A stretch of DNA of 45,888 bases from Piscinibacter caeni (GCA_003265685.1 QJOU01000079.1:1-45888); one strand, 5' to 3'. Shown: positions 16,239 through 25,138, counted from the first letter of the stretch. The notes: a model not told the origin generated them from the letters alone. Program-made: numbers and translations.

Positions 16239-17027
16239 ATGAACGCCCCCGAACTGGTCGCCTGCCATTGCGCCGACGACGTCGGCACCGTGACGCTGCA
16301 GCACGACGAGCGGCGCAACGCGCTCTCGGCCGAGCTGGTGCGCCAGCTCGTCGCCGCGCTGGCCGGGCTGCGCGAGCGGCAGGCGCGTGCCGTCGTGCTG
16401 CGCGCCCGCCCGGGGGCCAAGGTGTTCTCGGCCGGACACGACGTCACCGAGCTGCCGCTGGACGGCCGCGACCCGCTCGGCTGGGACGACCCGCTGCGCC
16501 ACCTGGTGCGCGAGATCGAGAACTTCCCGGCGCCGGTGATCGCGATGGTCGAGGGTGGCGTCTGGGGCGGCGCCTGCGAGACGGTGCTGGCCTGCGACCT
16601 GATCGTCGCCGCGCCGAGTGCCACCTTCGCGGTGACGCCGGCGCGCCTGGGCGTGCCCTACAATGTGAGTGGCATGCTGACCTTCCTGAACGCCGCCGGC
16701 CTGCGCATCGTCAAGGAGATGGTGTTCACGGCCCGGCCGGTGAGCGCCGAGCGCGCCGAGCGCCTGGGCCTGATCAACCACGTGGTGCCGGCCGAGGCGC
16801 TGGAGGACTTCAGCTTCGAACTGGCCCGCACCATCGCCGCCAACGCGCCGCTGTCGGTGGCGGTGATGAAGGAGCAGCTGCGCATCCTGGCCGGCGCGCA
16901 CCCGATGACGCCGCAGGGCTTCGAGCGGGTGCAGGGGCTGCGCAGGATGGTCTACGACAGCGAGGACTACCGCGAAGGCGTGCGCGCCTTCCTCGAGAAG
17001 CGCCCGGCGGTGTTCCGCGGGCGCTGA
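16239..17027 (+). CDS. Methylmalonyl-CoA decarboxylase-like crotonase (ScpB type)
   Basis: 262 residues with a GGAGG site 5 nt before the ATG. It closely follows E. coli ScpB: KVFSAGHDVTELP (His67), MVEGGVWGGACE (Glu114), LGVPYN (Tyr141), and a C-terminal YDSEDYREGVRAFLEKR. These positions correspond to the ScpB active site, which decarboxylates methylmalonyl-CoA to propionyl-CoA. No mutase or CoA transferase genes lie nearby. Confidence 0.85.
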   Translation: MNAPELVACHCADDVGTVTLQHDERRNALSAELVRQLVAALAGLRERQARAVVLRARPGAKVFSAGHDVTELPLDGRDPLGWDDPLRHLVREIENFPAPVIAMVEGGVWGGACETVLACDLIVAAPSATFAVTPARLGVPYNVSGMLTFLNAAGLRIVKEMVFTARPVSAERAERLGLINHVVPAEALEDFSFELARTIAANAPLSVAVMKEQLRILAGAHPMTPQGFERVQGLRRMVYDSEDYREGVRAFLEKRPAVFRGR

Positions 17028-17121
17028 CAAGCTGTGAACGCGTGGGGATGATCCGTGACGCGCGGCGCCCGGTGCGGCGCGTGGCCTTACCATTTCGGCC
17101 CGCCTCCGACATCGCGCACCG

Positions 17122-17850
17122 ATGAGCACCGACACGCACGGCGCCGCCGCCGACCAACCCATCCGCACTGAATGGATCGAGCTCGCCGTGCCCGGCGGCA
17201 CGATGGAGGCCTACCTCGCGCTGCCGCCGGCCGGCCGCGGCCCGGGGCTGCTGCTGCTGCAGGAGATCTTCGGCGTCAATGCGCACATCCGCGGCGTCGC
17301 GCAGCAGTACGCGCTGGCCGGGTTCACGGTGATCGCACCCGACCTGTTCTGGCGCCAGGGCCGGCGCATCGAACTGGGCTACGTCGGCGACGAGCGCGAG
17401 CGCGCGCTGGCGCTGATGCGCTCCGTGGCGCGCGACGAGGTCGTGGCCGACATGCAGGCCGCGCTGGCCGCGTTGCGCGCACGGCCCGAATGCGGCGCGC
17501 AGGTCGGCGCGATCGGCTACTGCATGGGCGGCCGGCTCGCGTTCACGGCCGCGGCGCTGTGCGGCGTCGACGCGGCGGTCTGTTACTACGGCGGCGGCAT
17601 CGCGGCCCAGCTCGAGCTGGCGCCGCAGGTGCGCTGCCCGATCCTGTTCCACCACGCCGGGCAGGACGCCAGCATCCCGCCCGAGGCGGTGGCGGCGGTC
17701 CGCGCGGCGATGGCGCACGCGAGCGCGCAGTTCCACGACTACCCCGGCGCGCAGCACGGCTTCAACTGCTGGTCGCGCGCGGCCTACCACCCGGCCAGCG
17801 CGGCGCTCGCGCTCGGGCGCAGCCTGGCGTTCCTGTCCGCGCTGTACTAG
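17122..17850 (+). CDS. Dienelactone hydrolase family protein
   Basis: 242 residues, a cytoplasmic alpha/beta hydrolase. The catalytic triad is visible as Cys134 (GYCMGG), Asp182 (AGQDASIP) and His212 (GAQHGF), with Glu48 in LQEIFGVN. These are the DLH family residues. Adjacent genes give no pathway for chloroaromatics, so it may be a general carboxymethylenebutenolidase-like housekeeping enzyme. Its TAG shares the palindrome CTAG with the stop of the convergent lipoprotein gene. Confidence 0.88.
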   Translation: MSTDTHGAAADQPIRTEWIELAVPGGTMEAYLALPPAGRGPGLLLLQEIFGVNAHIRGVAQQYALAGFTVIAPDLFWRQGRRIELGYVGDERERALALMRSVARDEVVADMQAALAALRARPECGAQVGAIGYCMGGRLAFTAAALCGVDAAVCYYGGGIAAQLELAPQVRCPILFHHAGQDASIPPEAVAAVRAAMAHASAQFHDYPGAQHGFNCWSRAAYHPASAALALGRSLAFLSALY

Positions 17851-18380
17851 GGCGCGAGGGCCTCGGCCTTGTCGAGGTCGATGCTGCGCAGCATCGCCTC
17901 GAGCGTGGCGGCATCGGCGCTGCGGCTGGTGGCCGCAAACGCCAGTCCGTTGGGCAGCGTGATCACGACCAGCGTGTCGCCCTGCTGCGCACGCGCTTCG
18001 CGGTAGACCTCGCGGCTGCCCTTGGCCGCGCCGCTGGGGCTGCCCGCGGTCGCGGTGATCTGCGCCTGCTGCGCACCCTGCGTGTAGGAGGCCTGCATCG
18101 CCGGCCCGGGCGTGGGGGCGCCGGCATGCTGCGGCGGCTCCTGCAGCTGCTTGAGCGTCCAGGGCCCCAGCCCGGCCGGGAACAGCTCGGCCAGCGTGGC
18201 CGCGGAGATCTTGGCGCCGGCCGCGCCGGCCTTCGGTGAGGATGACATCGTCTGCGGCCTCTTGTCGCCGGAGTCGCCGGCCTGCCCCGTGCAGGCCACC
18301 GTGCCGAGCAGCAGCGCGGCCAGGGCGGCGGCCGCACGTCGGGTGCGGCGTCGCGGCGGGGTGTCGGGGCAGGAATCCAT
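17847..18380 (-). CDS. Putative lipoprotein, unknown function
   Basis: 177 residues starting MDSCPDT, with basic RRRTRR and hydrophobic core AAAALAALLLGTVAC, giving a likely lipidated Cys30 (TVAC is a weak lipobox). The mature part has a Tyr/Ala-rich fold with LGPWTLKQLQEPP and a C-terminal ITLPNGLAFAATSRSADAAT. A longer reading frame to 18446 lacks a signal sequence and is not preferred. I do not recognise the family. Confidence 0.65.
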   Translation of the reverse strand: MDSCPDTPPRRRTRRAAAALAALLLGTVACTGQAGDSGDKRPQTMSSSPKAGAAGAKISAATLAELFPAGLGPWTLKQLQEPPQHAGAPTPGPAMQASYTQGAQQAQITATAGSPSGAAKGSREVYREARAQQGDTLVVITLPNGLAFAATSRSADAATLEAMLRSIDLDKAEALAP

Positions 18381-18488
18381 CCGCGCGTCCGGGGGTGGTC
18401 GGGGGGCCCGAGCATACTCCCGCGGCGCTAGACTGCGACGCGCCACTCACCCGTCGGTGGGCCGGCGCCACGCCAAGGAGAGTCACGC

Positions 18489-21400
18489 ATGGGCCTGCTC
18501 GCCACGCTCGGGCTGCCGCCGCGGAAGAACAAGTCGCCGGACGACCCCGATCTCGAGTCGGTGCTCGGCGCCGCCAACGACAAGAAGGACCCCGCATCGG
18601 TCAGCGGCGGCACCACGGCCACCGGCAGCGGCGGGTCGCCTCCGCCTTCGGGCGGCACGCCTTCGCCCAAGCCTGCGACCGGCCCGGCCTCGGGCCCGCC
18701 GACCGGCCCCGCGACCGGCGCCGCCGACCCGGAGGCCAAGGCCTTCGCGGTGGCGCGCGCCGCGGTCAAGCGCGAGATCGACGCGCTCGGCAAGCACCCG
18801 CAGCAGTCGCGCATCGTCGCCGAGATCGCGGCGGCCAATGCCAAGTTGGGCGAGGCCGACACCCAGGCCGCCGCCAAGGCCTGGGCACCCGCCAAGCAGG
18901 CGCTGGCCGAGGCCAAGACGCTGGCCGCCGCCGCGAAGAAGGCCGGCGACGACTGGGCCGACTACCTGCGCAAGCGCGCCGATGCGGAGGCGATGGCCTT
19001 CGCCTTCGGCAGCGCCGACTTCGATGCCGGCGCCTGGGTGCGGCCCAAGCTGGTGGCCGCCGACAACATCGCCAAGGGTCCGCCGCTCAACTTCGCGGCG
19101 GCGCTGGCCAAGATCGCGCTGATCCCCAACGAGCTCAAGCCGCTGCTGTCGGACCTGCTCACCAAGTGCAAGGGCAAGCAGACCGCGATCGATGCGACGA
19201 GCAAGGAGGCGCGCAGCTACGCCAAGGCGCAGGTGGACCCCGGCCGCCAGCACCTGGTGGCGGCCGAGAAGCATTTCGCCGCCGGCGAGTGGAGCGCCTG
19301 CCTGCAGCGCGCCGCCGCCGCGCTGCGCCTGCTCGGGCCGGCCGCGCGCATCTGCGAGCGGCGCGACAAGTACGAGGCGCAGCGCACCAAGACCGTCGCC
19401 GCGGTGGCCACGGTGCGCGCGCAGCTGCCGCTGAAGGCACGCGCCGAGGCCTTCGACAAGCGCGTGACGCAGGCCGACGCGCTGGCCGCCATCGGCACGC
19501 TGAAGATCGAGCAGGGGCTCGCGGAGCTGGTCCGCATCGAACAGCAGGCGAGCACCTGGGCCGGCATCGGGCCGACCATTGCCGAGCACGCGCGGGAGCG
19601 TGCCGCCGCCGACCGCGAGCTCGCCGAGCTCGACAAGCACCCGGCCGCGGCCAAGGTCACGGCACAGCGCGAGGCGATCCGCACCCGGCTGGCGGGCGCG
19701 AAGAACCTGACGGTCGTGATCGACGGCGCGCCCGACCCGGCGGCCGGCTGGGCCGGCGTGCTGGCCGAGGTGAAGCGCGCCCGGGCCGACCTGGCCGCGG
19801 CGAAGTCGCTCGTCGATGGCCTCGGCGCGGCCGCGGCGGCCGAGGCGGCCGCCGCCAAGCCGGGCAACAAGGCCGCGCTGAAGACGGCGCTGGACCAGCT
19901 CGCCGCCGACGGCGCGGCCGCGCAGGGCGCCGCGCATGCCGACGCGGCGAAGGAAGCGTTCAAGCGCTTCGACGACGCCGTCAAGGCCGCGAAGGAAGCG
20001 CTGGCCAAGAACGATGGCGAGGCCGCGGCGAAGGCCACCGCCCAGGCCGCCGCGGCGCTGACCGAGGCCAAGCGCATCCAGACCGCCCACACCCAGTTCG
20101 CCGCCGGCCTGCCGGCGCTCGAGGCCCAGCTCAAGGCGCTGCAGGCCTCGCCGCGCGCGACGCTGATCAAGCCGCGCATCGACGCGGTCGCCAAGGGCCT
20201 GGCCGACGCCAAGGCGGCCGACGCGAAGCACGACGGCGTCGAGGCCATGGCGGCGCTGCGGCGCGGCAGCGACGCGGTGGCCGAGGCCGAGGCAGCCGAC
20301 AAAGCGCGCGAAGCCTTCGACACGCGCGCCACCGAGCTCGCGCCACGCATCACCGCCCTGACGGACGCCGGCGAGAAGAACGCCCTGACCGGCCTGGAGA
20401 CCCAGGCCAAGGCCAAGGCCGACGCGCTCGATTTCGCGGCCGCCGCCAAGCAGCAGGACCAGATCGAGCTGCGCCTGGACAAGTCGGCCATGAAGGGGCT
20501 GATGAGCGCCGGCGCAGCGGACGCCACCAAGATCACCGCGCTGGCCAAGAAGATCGTCGGCAAGGGCGGCGCGTCCGAGGTCGACCAGATGATCCAGGCC
20601 ATCCCCAACGGCGGCGACATCAAGCTGCTCAACGCGCTGGCCGAGGGGCGCTACGGGGTCAAGTTCACCAATGCGGCGCCCTTCCCCGCCAAGGCCGCCA
20701 CCTCCACCGCGCCGGCGGTGCCGGCCGGCGACCCGGTCAAGACCATGAAGGTGGTCTGCGACATGTTCTCGAAGATCCCGCAGGACATCGTCGACAGCCC
20801 GAGCGTGGCCGGCGTCGAGTGGAAGGACGCGGTCGGCTCGGCCGGCGGCTCGCACAGCTACGACGACGTCAAGATCCGCATGAACGGCCGGCCGGGCATC
20901 CCGCAGGGCTTCGGCGCGGCGATCGCGTCGGAGCTGCCGCCCGACGTGGAGGCGGACTGCCAGCCCAAGAACACCGCCGCCGTCGAATACCTCGGCTTTG
21001 CCGCGGCGCACGAGGTCGGCCATGCGGTGGACGACGCCCAGGGATTCATGGCGCGCAACGGCCACCTCGAGAAGTACGGCGGCTGGACCACCTTCGGCGC
21101 GAGCGTGCAGCCGATCGCCGATGCGATCGGCGGCGACGCGCGGTTCGCGGCCTTCTACAAGACCGCCGAGCAGAAGCGCTACATCACCGACCGGCTGCTC
21201 AACAAGCCGGTGCAGCCGCCGGCCGCCAAGCCCGGCGACGAGGCGAACGCGCTGGCCGCCTTCCACACCTGGCTGGCGACCGCCACCGCATCCGACGTCT
21301 ACCGCCGGCAGGGCGACTGCAGCACGCTGCAGATCGGCGACTACGTCTACCACGAGGCCTATGCGCGGGTCTGGGTGCGCTACCTCGCCACGGCGCGCAA

Positions 21401-21524
21401 GAAGGCGCTGACCGGCTACCAGTTCCGCGCCCCGGGCGAGTGGTTCGCCGAGCTGTACGCCGGCTACCGCTCCAACAAGCTGAAGGACAGCCATCCCGCG
21501 ATGGAATGGCTGAAGAAGCTCTGA
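18489..21524 (+). CDS. Giant Ala-rich coiled protein with C-terminal HExxH zinc-peptidase domain
   Basis: 1011 residues, AAGGAG site upstream, no signal peptide. A Pro/Ser/Thr/Gly linker (about 35-78) is followed by some 600 residues of Ala/Lys/Glu-rich helices with at least three weak repeats centred on HP or SP (His103, His384, Pro555). The last 250 residues hold HEVGH (841-845) and, 140 residues on, GEWFAELYAGY with Glu984/Glu988 as third-ligand candidates. This is a gluzincin layout resembling the lethal-factor-like (ATLF) fold. A CpXC-domain gene follows 19 bp later. It could be an injected effector or an intracellular protease (inference). Confidence 0.7.
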   Translation: MGLLATLGLPPRKNKSPDDPDLESVLGAANDKKDPASVSGGTTATGSGGSPPPSGGTPSPKPATGPASGPPTGPATGAADPEAKAFAVARAAVKREIDALGKHPQQSRIVAEIAAANAKLGEADTQAAAKAWAPAKQALAEAKTLAAAAKKAGDDWADYLRKRADAEAMAFAFGSADFDAGAWVRPKLVAADNIAKGPPLNFAAALAKIALIPNELKPLLSDLLTKCKGKQTAIDATSKEARSYAKAQVDPGRQHLVAAEKHFAAGEWSACLQRAAAALRLLGPAARICERRDKYEAQRTKTVAAVATVRAQLPLKARAEAFDKRVTQADALAAIGTLKIEQGLAELVRIEQQASTWAGIGPTIAEHARERAAADRELAELDKHPAAAKVTAQREAIRTRLAGAKNLTVVIDGAPDPAAGWAGVLAEVKRARADLAAAKSLVDGLGAAAAAEAAAAKPGNKAALKTALDQLAADGAAAQGAAHADAAKEAFKRFDDAVKAAKEALAKNDGEAAAKATAQAAAALTEAKRIQTAHTQFAAGLPALEAQLKALQASPRATLIKPRIDAVAKGLADAKAADAKHDGVEAMAALRRGSDAVAEAEAADKAREAFDTRATELAPRITALTDAGEKNALTGLETQAKAKADALDFAAAAKQQDQIELRLDKSAMKGLMSAGAADATKITALAKKIVGKGGASEVDQMIQAIPNGGDIKLLNALAEGRYGVKFTNAAPFPAKAATSTAPAVPAGDPVKTMKVVCDMFSKIPQDIVDSPSVAGVEWKDAVGSAGGSHSYDDVKIRMNGRPGIPQGFGAAIASELPPDVEADCQPKNTAAVEYLGFAAAHEVGHAVDDAQGFMARNGHLEKYGGWTTFGASVQPIADAIGGDARFAAFYKTAEQKRYITDRLLNKPVQPPAAKPGDEANALAAFHTWLATATASDVYRRQGDCSTLQIGDYVYHEAYARVWVRYLATARKKALTGYQFRAPGEWFAELYAGYRSNKLKDSHPAMEWLKKL

Positions 21525-21543
21525 ACCGGAAGGAGAGCCCGGC

Positions 21544-22230
21544 ATGTCGATCTTCCGCACCCACACCCTGGCCTGCCCGAGCTGCGGCGCGCCGGTGGAC
21601 TACGAGCTGGTGCACAGCGTCAACGCCGACCGGCGCCCCGACCTGCGCGACGCCATCCTGGACGGCAGCTTCCAGCTGCAGCAATGCCCGGGCTGCGGCA
21701 CCGCGTTCCGCTGCGAGCCCGAGTTCACCTACCTCGACCAGAAGCGTGGCCAGTACATCGGCGTCTGGCCGGCCTCGCGCCGCCACGAATGGCAGGCCTG
21801 CGCCGCCAAGACACGCGAGGTGTTCGACCACAGCCTGGGCGTCAACGCGCCGCGCGAGGCGCGCGCGCTGGGCGACAAGCTCACCGTGCGCACCGTGTTC
21901 GGCTGGCCGGCATTGGTGGAGAAGCTGCTGGCGCAGGACGCCGGCATCGACGACCGCACGCTCGAGGCCGCCAAGCTGGCGGTGATGCGCACGCAGGAGG
22001 AGTCGCCGCTGCCCGGACGGCTCGAGCTGCGCCTGATCGCCGCCGAGGGCGGCGACCCGGTGTTTGCCTGGCTGGGCGGCGGCAGCGAGGGCGAGGCCCT
22101 GCCAGCACTGAAGGTGCCGCGCAAGCTGATCGACACCATCGACGCCGACCCGGCGAAATGGCAGGCGGTCAAGGACAGCGTGGCCGAGGGCGACGTGGTC
22201 GACTTCCAGCGCGAGCTGCTGGCCTCGTGA
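21544..22230 (+). CDS. CpXC-domain protein
   Basis: 228 residues with an AAGGAGAG site upstream. Two CPxC knuckles (Cys11/14 and Cys48/51) define the N-terminal CpXC domain, presumed zinc-binding, with FTYLDQKRGQYIGVWP inside it. The C-terminal half (about 110-228) is a conserved-looking helical domain of unknown function, with VRTVFGWPALVEKLLAQDAG. It is almost certainly co-transcribed with the metallopeptidase gene, which suggests a joint role. Confidence 0.82.
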   Translation: MSIFRTHTLACPSCGAPVDYELVHSVNADRRPDLRDAILDGSFQLQQCPGCGTAFRCEPEFTYLDQKRGQYIGVWPASRRHEWQACAAKTREVFDHSLGVNAPREARALGDKLTVRTVFGWPALVEKLLAQDAGIDDRTLEAAKLAVMRTQEESPLPGRLELRLIAAEGGDPVFAWLGGGSEGEALPALKVPRKLIDTIDADPAKWQAVKDSVAEGDVVDFQRELLAS

Positions 22231-22246
22231 TGCCAGAATCTTCGCC

Positions 22247-22621
22247 ATGAACCGCAAACAATTCCTCGCCGGCGCGGCCGGCGGATCGCTTCTTCTGTGG
22301 CTGCAGGCCTGCGGCGGCGGCGACGACGCCGGCAACGGCAATGGCGGCCTGCCGCCCAACCTGACGAGCTGCGGTGCCGACGGCGCGTCGATCAGCAACA
22401 ACCACCTCCATGCGGTCACCATCGCGGTGGCCGACCTGTCGTCGTCGACGAACAAGGTCTACAGCATCCAGGGCGCCGCCGACCACGACCACCAGATCAC
22501 GCTGACGGTGGCGCAGCTGCAGACCCTCAAGAGCGGCGCCTCGGTGACGGTGAACTCGACGACCACCACCACGACCGCCTTCGGCGCCCACGCGCACCAG
22601 GTGCTCATCACCTGCGTCTGA
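22247..22621 (+). CDS. Small lipoprotein with three His-x-His pairs
   Basis: 124 residues. Signal peptide with lipobox WLQAC (Cys22), a Gly/Asn-rich linker, then three beta-like segments each containing a His pair: NHLHAVTI (53/55), DHDHQITL (80/82) and AHAHQVLI (115/117). Cys42 and Cys123 could form a disulfide. Regular His pairs on alternating strand positions suggest a metal site. Function unknown. It begins 16 bp after the CpXC gene. Confidence 0.7.
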   Translation: MNRKQFLAGAAGGSLLLWLQACGGGDDAGNGNGGLPPNLTSCGADGASISNNHLHAVTIAVADLSSSTNKVYSIQGAADHDHQITLTVAQLQTLKSGASVTVNSTTTTTTAFGAHAHQVLITCV

Positions 22622-22641
22622 GCGCAGGCACCGCCGCTCAG
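22618..22641. terminator. Bidirectional hairpin with both stop codons
   Basis: CTGAGCG (22618-22624) pairs with CGCTCAG (22635-22641) across a 10-nt loop. The lipoprotein TGA lies in one arm and the amidotransferase TGA in the other. No T-tract follows. Confidence 0.5.
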
Positions 22642-23465
22642 GCCGGCTGCATCACCAGGCCGGGCTGCAGCCGGCCCGTCACGGCGGCGGGCACATGGCG
22701 CCAGGCCTCCTCGCCGTCCACGAACACGCGCAACTCGCCCGGCGCGAAGGGCTGCCAGGCCTCGTTGCGCGTCAGCGGCTCGGTAGCCACCAGCACCATG
22801 CGGTCGTCCGGGCCGTTGGTGGTGGCGAGGTCCAGCGTCAGGTCGTGGTCGACCAGGTGCGCCGTGCCGAACGGGTGGCGGCGCTGCAGCCAGAACAGCC
22901 GCGTGGCGCCGTAGGCATAGAGCGCCCGGCCGTCGGAGAGCAGGAAGTTGAACTTGCCGTGCGGCGCAATGGCCTCGGCCAGCTCGGCGATGGCCGGCCC
23001 AAGCCGGGTCCAGTCGGGCAGCGCGCGGCGGAAGCGCCGGCGCAGCTTCTGCAGCATCCAGCAGAAGGCGCGCTCGCTGTCGGTCTGGCCGACCGGGCGG
23101 TAGCTGCCGTCCAGCCGCGGATGGAAGTCCTTCAGGTCGCCGTTGTGGGCGAACGACCATTCGCGGCCCTGCCATTCGCGCACGAAGGGGTGGCAGTTGG
23201 CCAGCTGCACCGGGCCCTGCGTCGCCTTGCGGATGTGCGCGAGCACGGTGCGCGCGTGGATCGGGTGGGTGCGCAGGAACTGGGCGAGCACCGAGTCGCA
23301 GGCCGGCGCCGGGTCGACGAAGCGCCGGCAGGCCTGGCCGTCGTGGAAGGCGAGGCCGAAGCCGTCGGCATGCTCCCCGGTGGCGCCGCCGCGGGCCGAG
23401 AAGCCGGTGAACGCGAACGTGACCGCCGCCGGGGCGAGGCTGTTCAGCGCAAACAACTGGCACAT
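22638..23465 (-). CDS. Class II glutamine amidotransferase (YafJ-like)
   Basis: 275 residues, Ntn-hydrolase fold. Start ATG 23465 gives MCQLFALN, placing Cys2 as the N-terminal nucleophile, which fixes the start. HADGFGLAFHDG, VLAHIRKATQG and FAHNGDLKDF are the glutaminase motifs. No synthase domain is attached, so the acceptor of the released ammonia, if any, is unknown. The upstream hairpin separates it from the large operon. Confidence 0.9.
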   Translation of the reverse strand: MCQLFALNSLAPAAVTFAFTGFSARGGATGEHADGFGLAFHDGQACRRFVDPAPACDSVLAQFLRTHPIHARTVLAHIRKATQGPVQLANCHPFVREWQGREWSFAHNGDLKDFHPRLDGSYRPVGQTDSERAFCWMLQKLRRRFRRALPDWTRLGPAIAELAEAIAPHGKFNFLLSDGRALYAYGATRLFWLQRRHPFGTAHLVDHDLTLDLATTNGPDDRMVLVATEPLTRNEAWQPFAPGELRVFVDGEEAWRHVPAAVTGRLQPGLVMQPA

Positions 23466-23479
23466 GAGGACTGAAACGT

Positions 23480-23510
23480 GCGGGTGACGAGTTTGGTTGT
23501 CGTCACCCGC
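23480..23510 (-). terminator. Hairpin ending the 17-gene envelope operon
   Basis: GCGGGTGACGA and TCGTCACCCGC form a perfect 11-bp stem with a 9-nt loop, 23 bp past the stop of the TonB-like gene. There is no strong T-tract on the minus strand. It separates that operon from the amidotransferase gene. Confidence 0.65.
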
Positions 23511-23532
23511 CCATGCAGTCTTTATGCCGGGT

Positions 23533-24645
23533 TTACGAGGGCAGGAAATCGACCGGCCAGGTGACCACCATCTGGTCGACATCCTTGGCGCCGAAGTCGA
23601 AGCTGCGGATGCGGGCGAGCAGCTTCTGCTCCAGCTCGCTGGCGTGCAGTTCGCTGGACTCGACCTTCACGTCGACCACGTGGCCGGCCGGGGCGATGGT
23701 CAGCTTCACCACCACCTTGCCCTGCAGCGACGGATCGTCGCGCAGCGCGCGGTTGTAGATGGCGTAGATCGCACCCTTGTTGCGCTCGAAGACGAGCTTG
23801 ATGTCCTCCAGCGAGCGCGACGCCTTGCCGCTGCCGCCCTTGGTCAGCTTGCCGCCGGCCCCGCCGCCGCCCACGCCGGTGCCGTTGCCCGAGCCGTCGC
23901 CCTTGCCGCCGACGCCCAGGCCGCCGCCCGGGCCGCCGCCGCCGCCGCCGCCGATCGTGCCTTCCACCAGCGTGGTGCCGCGGCCCGCCAGGCCGCCGCC
24001 GCCGGTGTTGCGGCTGTAGCCGGCGGTGTTGATGCCGCCGCTGCCGTTGGTGGCGTTGGAGGTGATCAGCGCGCGCGTCGGGATGCCCGGGTCGGTGCCG
24101 GCGCCGACGCCGACGCCCGTTCCCGTGCCGATGCCCGGCCCGGGCTTGATGTCCTTGTTCAGCTGCACGGCGGTGGGCGCGAGCGCGAGCTGCGCCAGCT
24201 CCTGCTTCATCGCCATCAGGCCGACGCCGGCGGCCTTGCGCTTGGCGGCCTCCAGGTTCTCGCCCGGCTTCTTGCCCGGCACCGGGTTGCGTGCCTCGGG
24301 CACGGCCGAGGCCTTGGGCGGCTCGGGCCGCTTCGGCTCGGGGCGCGCGGCCTCGGGCTTGGGCGGCGCGTTCTCGGCCGCCTTGGCGAGCTGCTCGGGC
24401 TTGGGTGGCGGCGGCTTGGGCGCGGGCGCGGGCTCGCGCTCGAGCACCAGCTTGGCCAGTCGCGGCGGCAGCTCGGGCGGCGCGGCGCGGTTCTCCACCG
24501 GCCGCGGCAGCAGCAGCAGCACGATGCAGACCAGCGCGCAGATGCCCAGCACGATGCGCAGGATGCGCTTGAAGCGGGTCTCGTCCTCGAGCACGAGCGC
24601 CCACGGCAGCACCTGCGGGCGGAAGGTGATCGCGGCGCTGCTCAT
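23533..24645 (-). CDS. TonB-like AgmX/PglI C-terminal-domain protein
   Basis: 370 residues, single TM helix at about 29-46 after a cytoplasmic N-terminus. A Pro/Lys/Glu-rich spacer (48-135) and a very Gly-rich stretch (about 165-285) follow. The C-terminal domain (about 290-368), with ERNKGAIYAIYNRALRDDP and KVVVKLTIAPAGHV, is of the AgmX/PglI type seen with gliding-type TolQR motors. It probably transmits force from the ExbBD complex across the periplasm. ATG overlaps the ExbD stop by 4 bp. Last gene of the operon. Confidence 0.83.
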   Translation of the reverse strand: MSSAAITFRPQVLPWALVLEDETRFKRILRIVLGICALVCIVLLLLPRPVENRAAPPELPPRLAKLVLEREPAPAPKPPPPKPEQLAKAAENAPPKPEAARPEPKRPEPPKASAVPEARNPVPGKKPGENLEAAKRKAAGVGLMAMKQELAQLALAPTAVQLNKDIKPGPGIGTGTGVGVGAGTDPGIPTRALITSNATNGSGGINTAGYSRNTGGGGLAGRGTTLVEGTIGGGGGGGPGGGLGVGGKGDGSGNGTGVGGGGAGGKLTKGGSGKASRSLEDIKLVFERNKGAIYAIYNRALRDDPSLQGKVVVKLTIAPAGHVVDVKVESSELHASELEQKLLARIRSFDFGAKDVDQMVVTWPVDFLPS

Positions 24646-25130
24646 GTGGCCTTCTTCGTCACCGCGAAAGCGACGTCGCTGTAGTTGGCCCGCGCGGCGG
24701 TGTACATCACCTTGCGCAGCAGCGTGTAGGGGATGCCCTTGTCGCCCATGATCGTGACCTGCTTGTTCTGCGCCTCGTTCTCCTTGCGGATCACCTGGCG
24801 CGAGGACAGCACGTCGAGCTCGGCCTTCAGCGGCGCGATCAGGTCGTCGGTCGAGGCCATCGCCTGCGCGACGTCGGCGACCTTGCGGCCGTCGACCACG
24901 ATCTCGGTGCTGCTGACCGTGATCACGATGGTCTCCTTCGGGTCCTTCTGCGCGGTCGACTCGGGCAGCTTGACCGCGCGCGCGGTCGACAGCACCTCGA
25001 TGCCGGTGGAGGACATCAGGAAGAAGATCAGGATCGTGAAGATGTCGATCAGCGCGACCAGGTTCATGTCCAGGCCATGCTGATTGCGCGCATGGCGTTC
25101 GGCGCGCTTCTGGATCGGGGTGAGTTTCAT
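24642..25130 (-). CDS. ExbD/TolR-family protein with canonical Asp
   Basis: 162 residues. A single TM helix (about 24-40) carries Asp29 in LVALIDIFTILIFFL, the proton-path residue of the family. The periplasmic domain follows, with VDGRKVADVAQAMAS and VTIMGDKGIPYTLLRKVMYTA. It pairs with the neighbouring ExbB and the second ExbD. It starts 8 bp after that gene and its stop overlaps the TonB-like ATG. Confidence 0.88.
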   Translation of the reverse strand: MKLTPIQKRAERHARNQHGLDMNLVALIDIFTILIFFLMSSTGIEVLSTARAVKLPESTAQKDPKETIVITVSSTEIVVDGRKVADVAQAMASTDDLIAPLKAELDVLSSRQVIRKENEAQNKQVTIMGDKGIPYTLLRKVMYTAARANYSDVAFAVTKKAT

Positions 25131-25138
25131 GGCCTCCC

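Noticed and set aside
18236-21985. 1249-residue plus-strand frame
   Set aside because: Arg/Gly/Ala-rich shadow of the metallopeptidase gene in another frame, with no domain signature; the 1011-residue frame has the ribosome site and motifs.
23840-24060. Tandem or CRISPR-like repeat
   Set aside because: The repetitive GCC/GCCG DNA is simply codons of the Gly-rich linker in the TonB-like protein.
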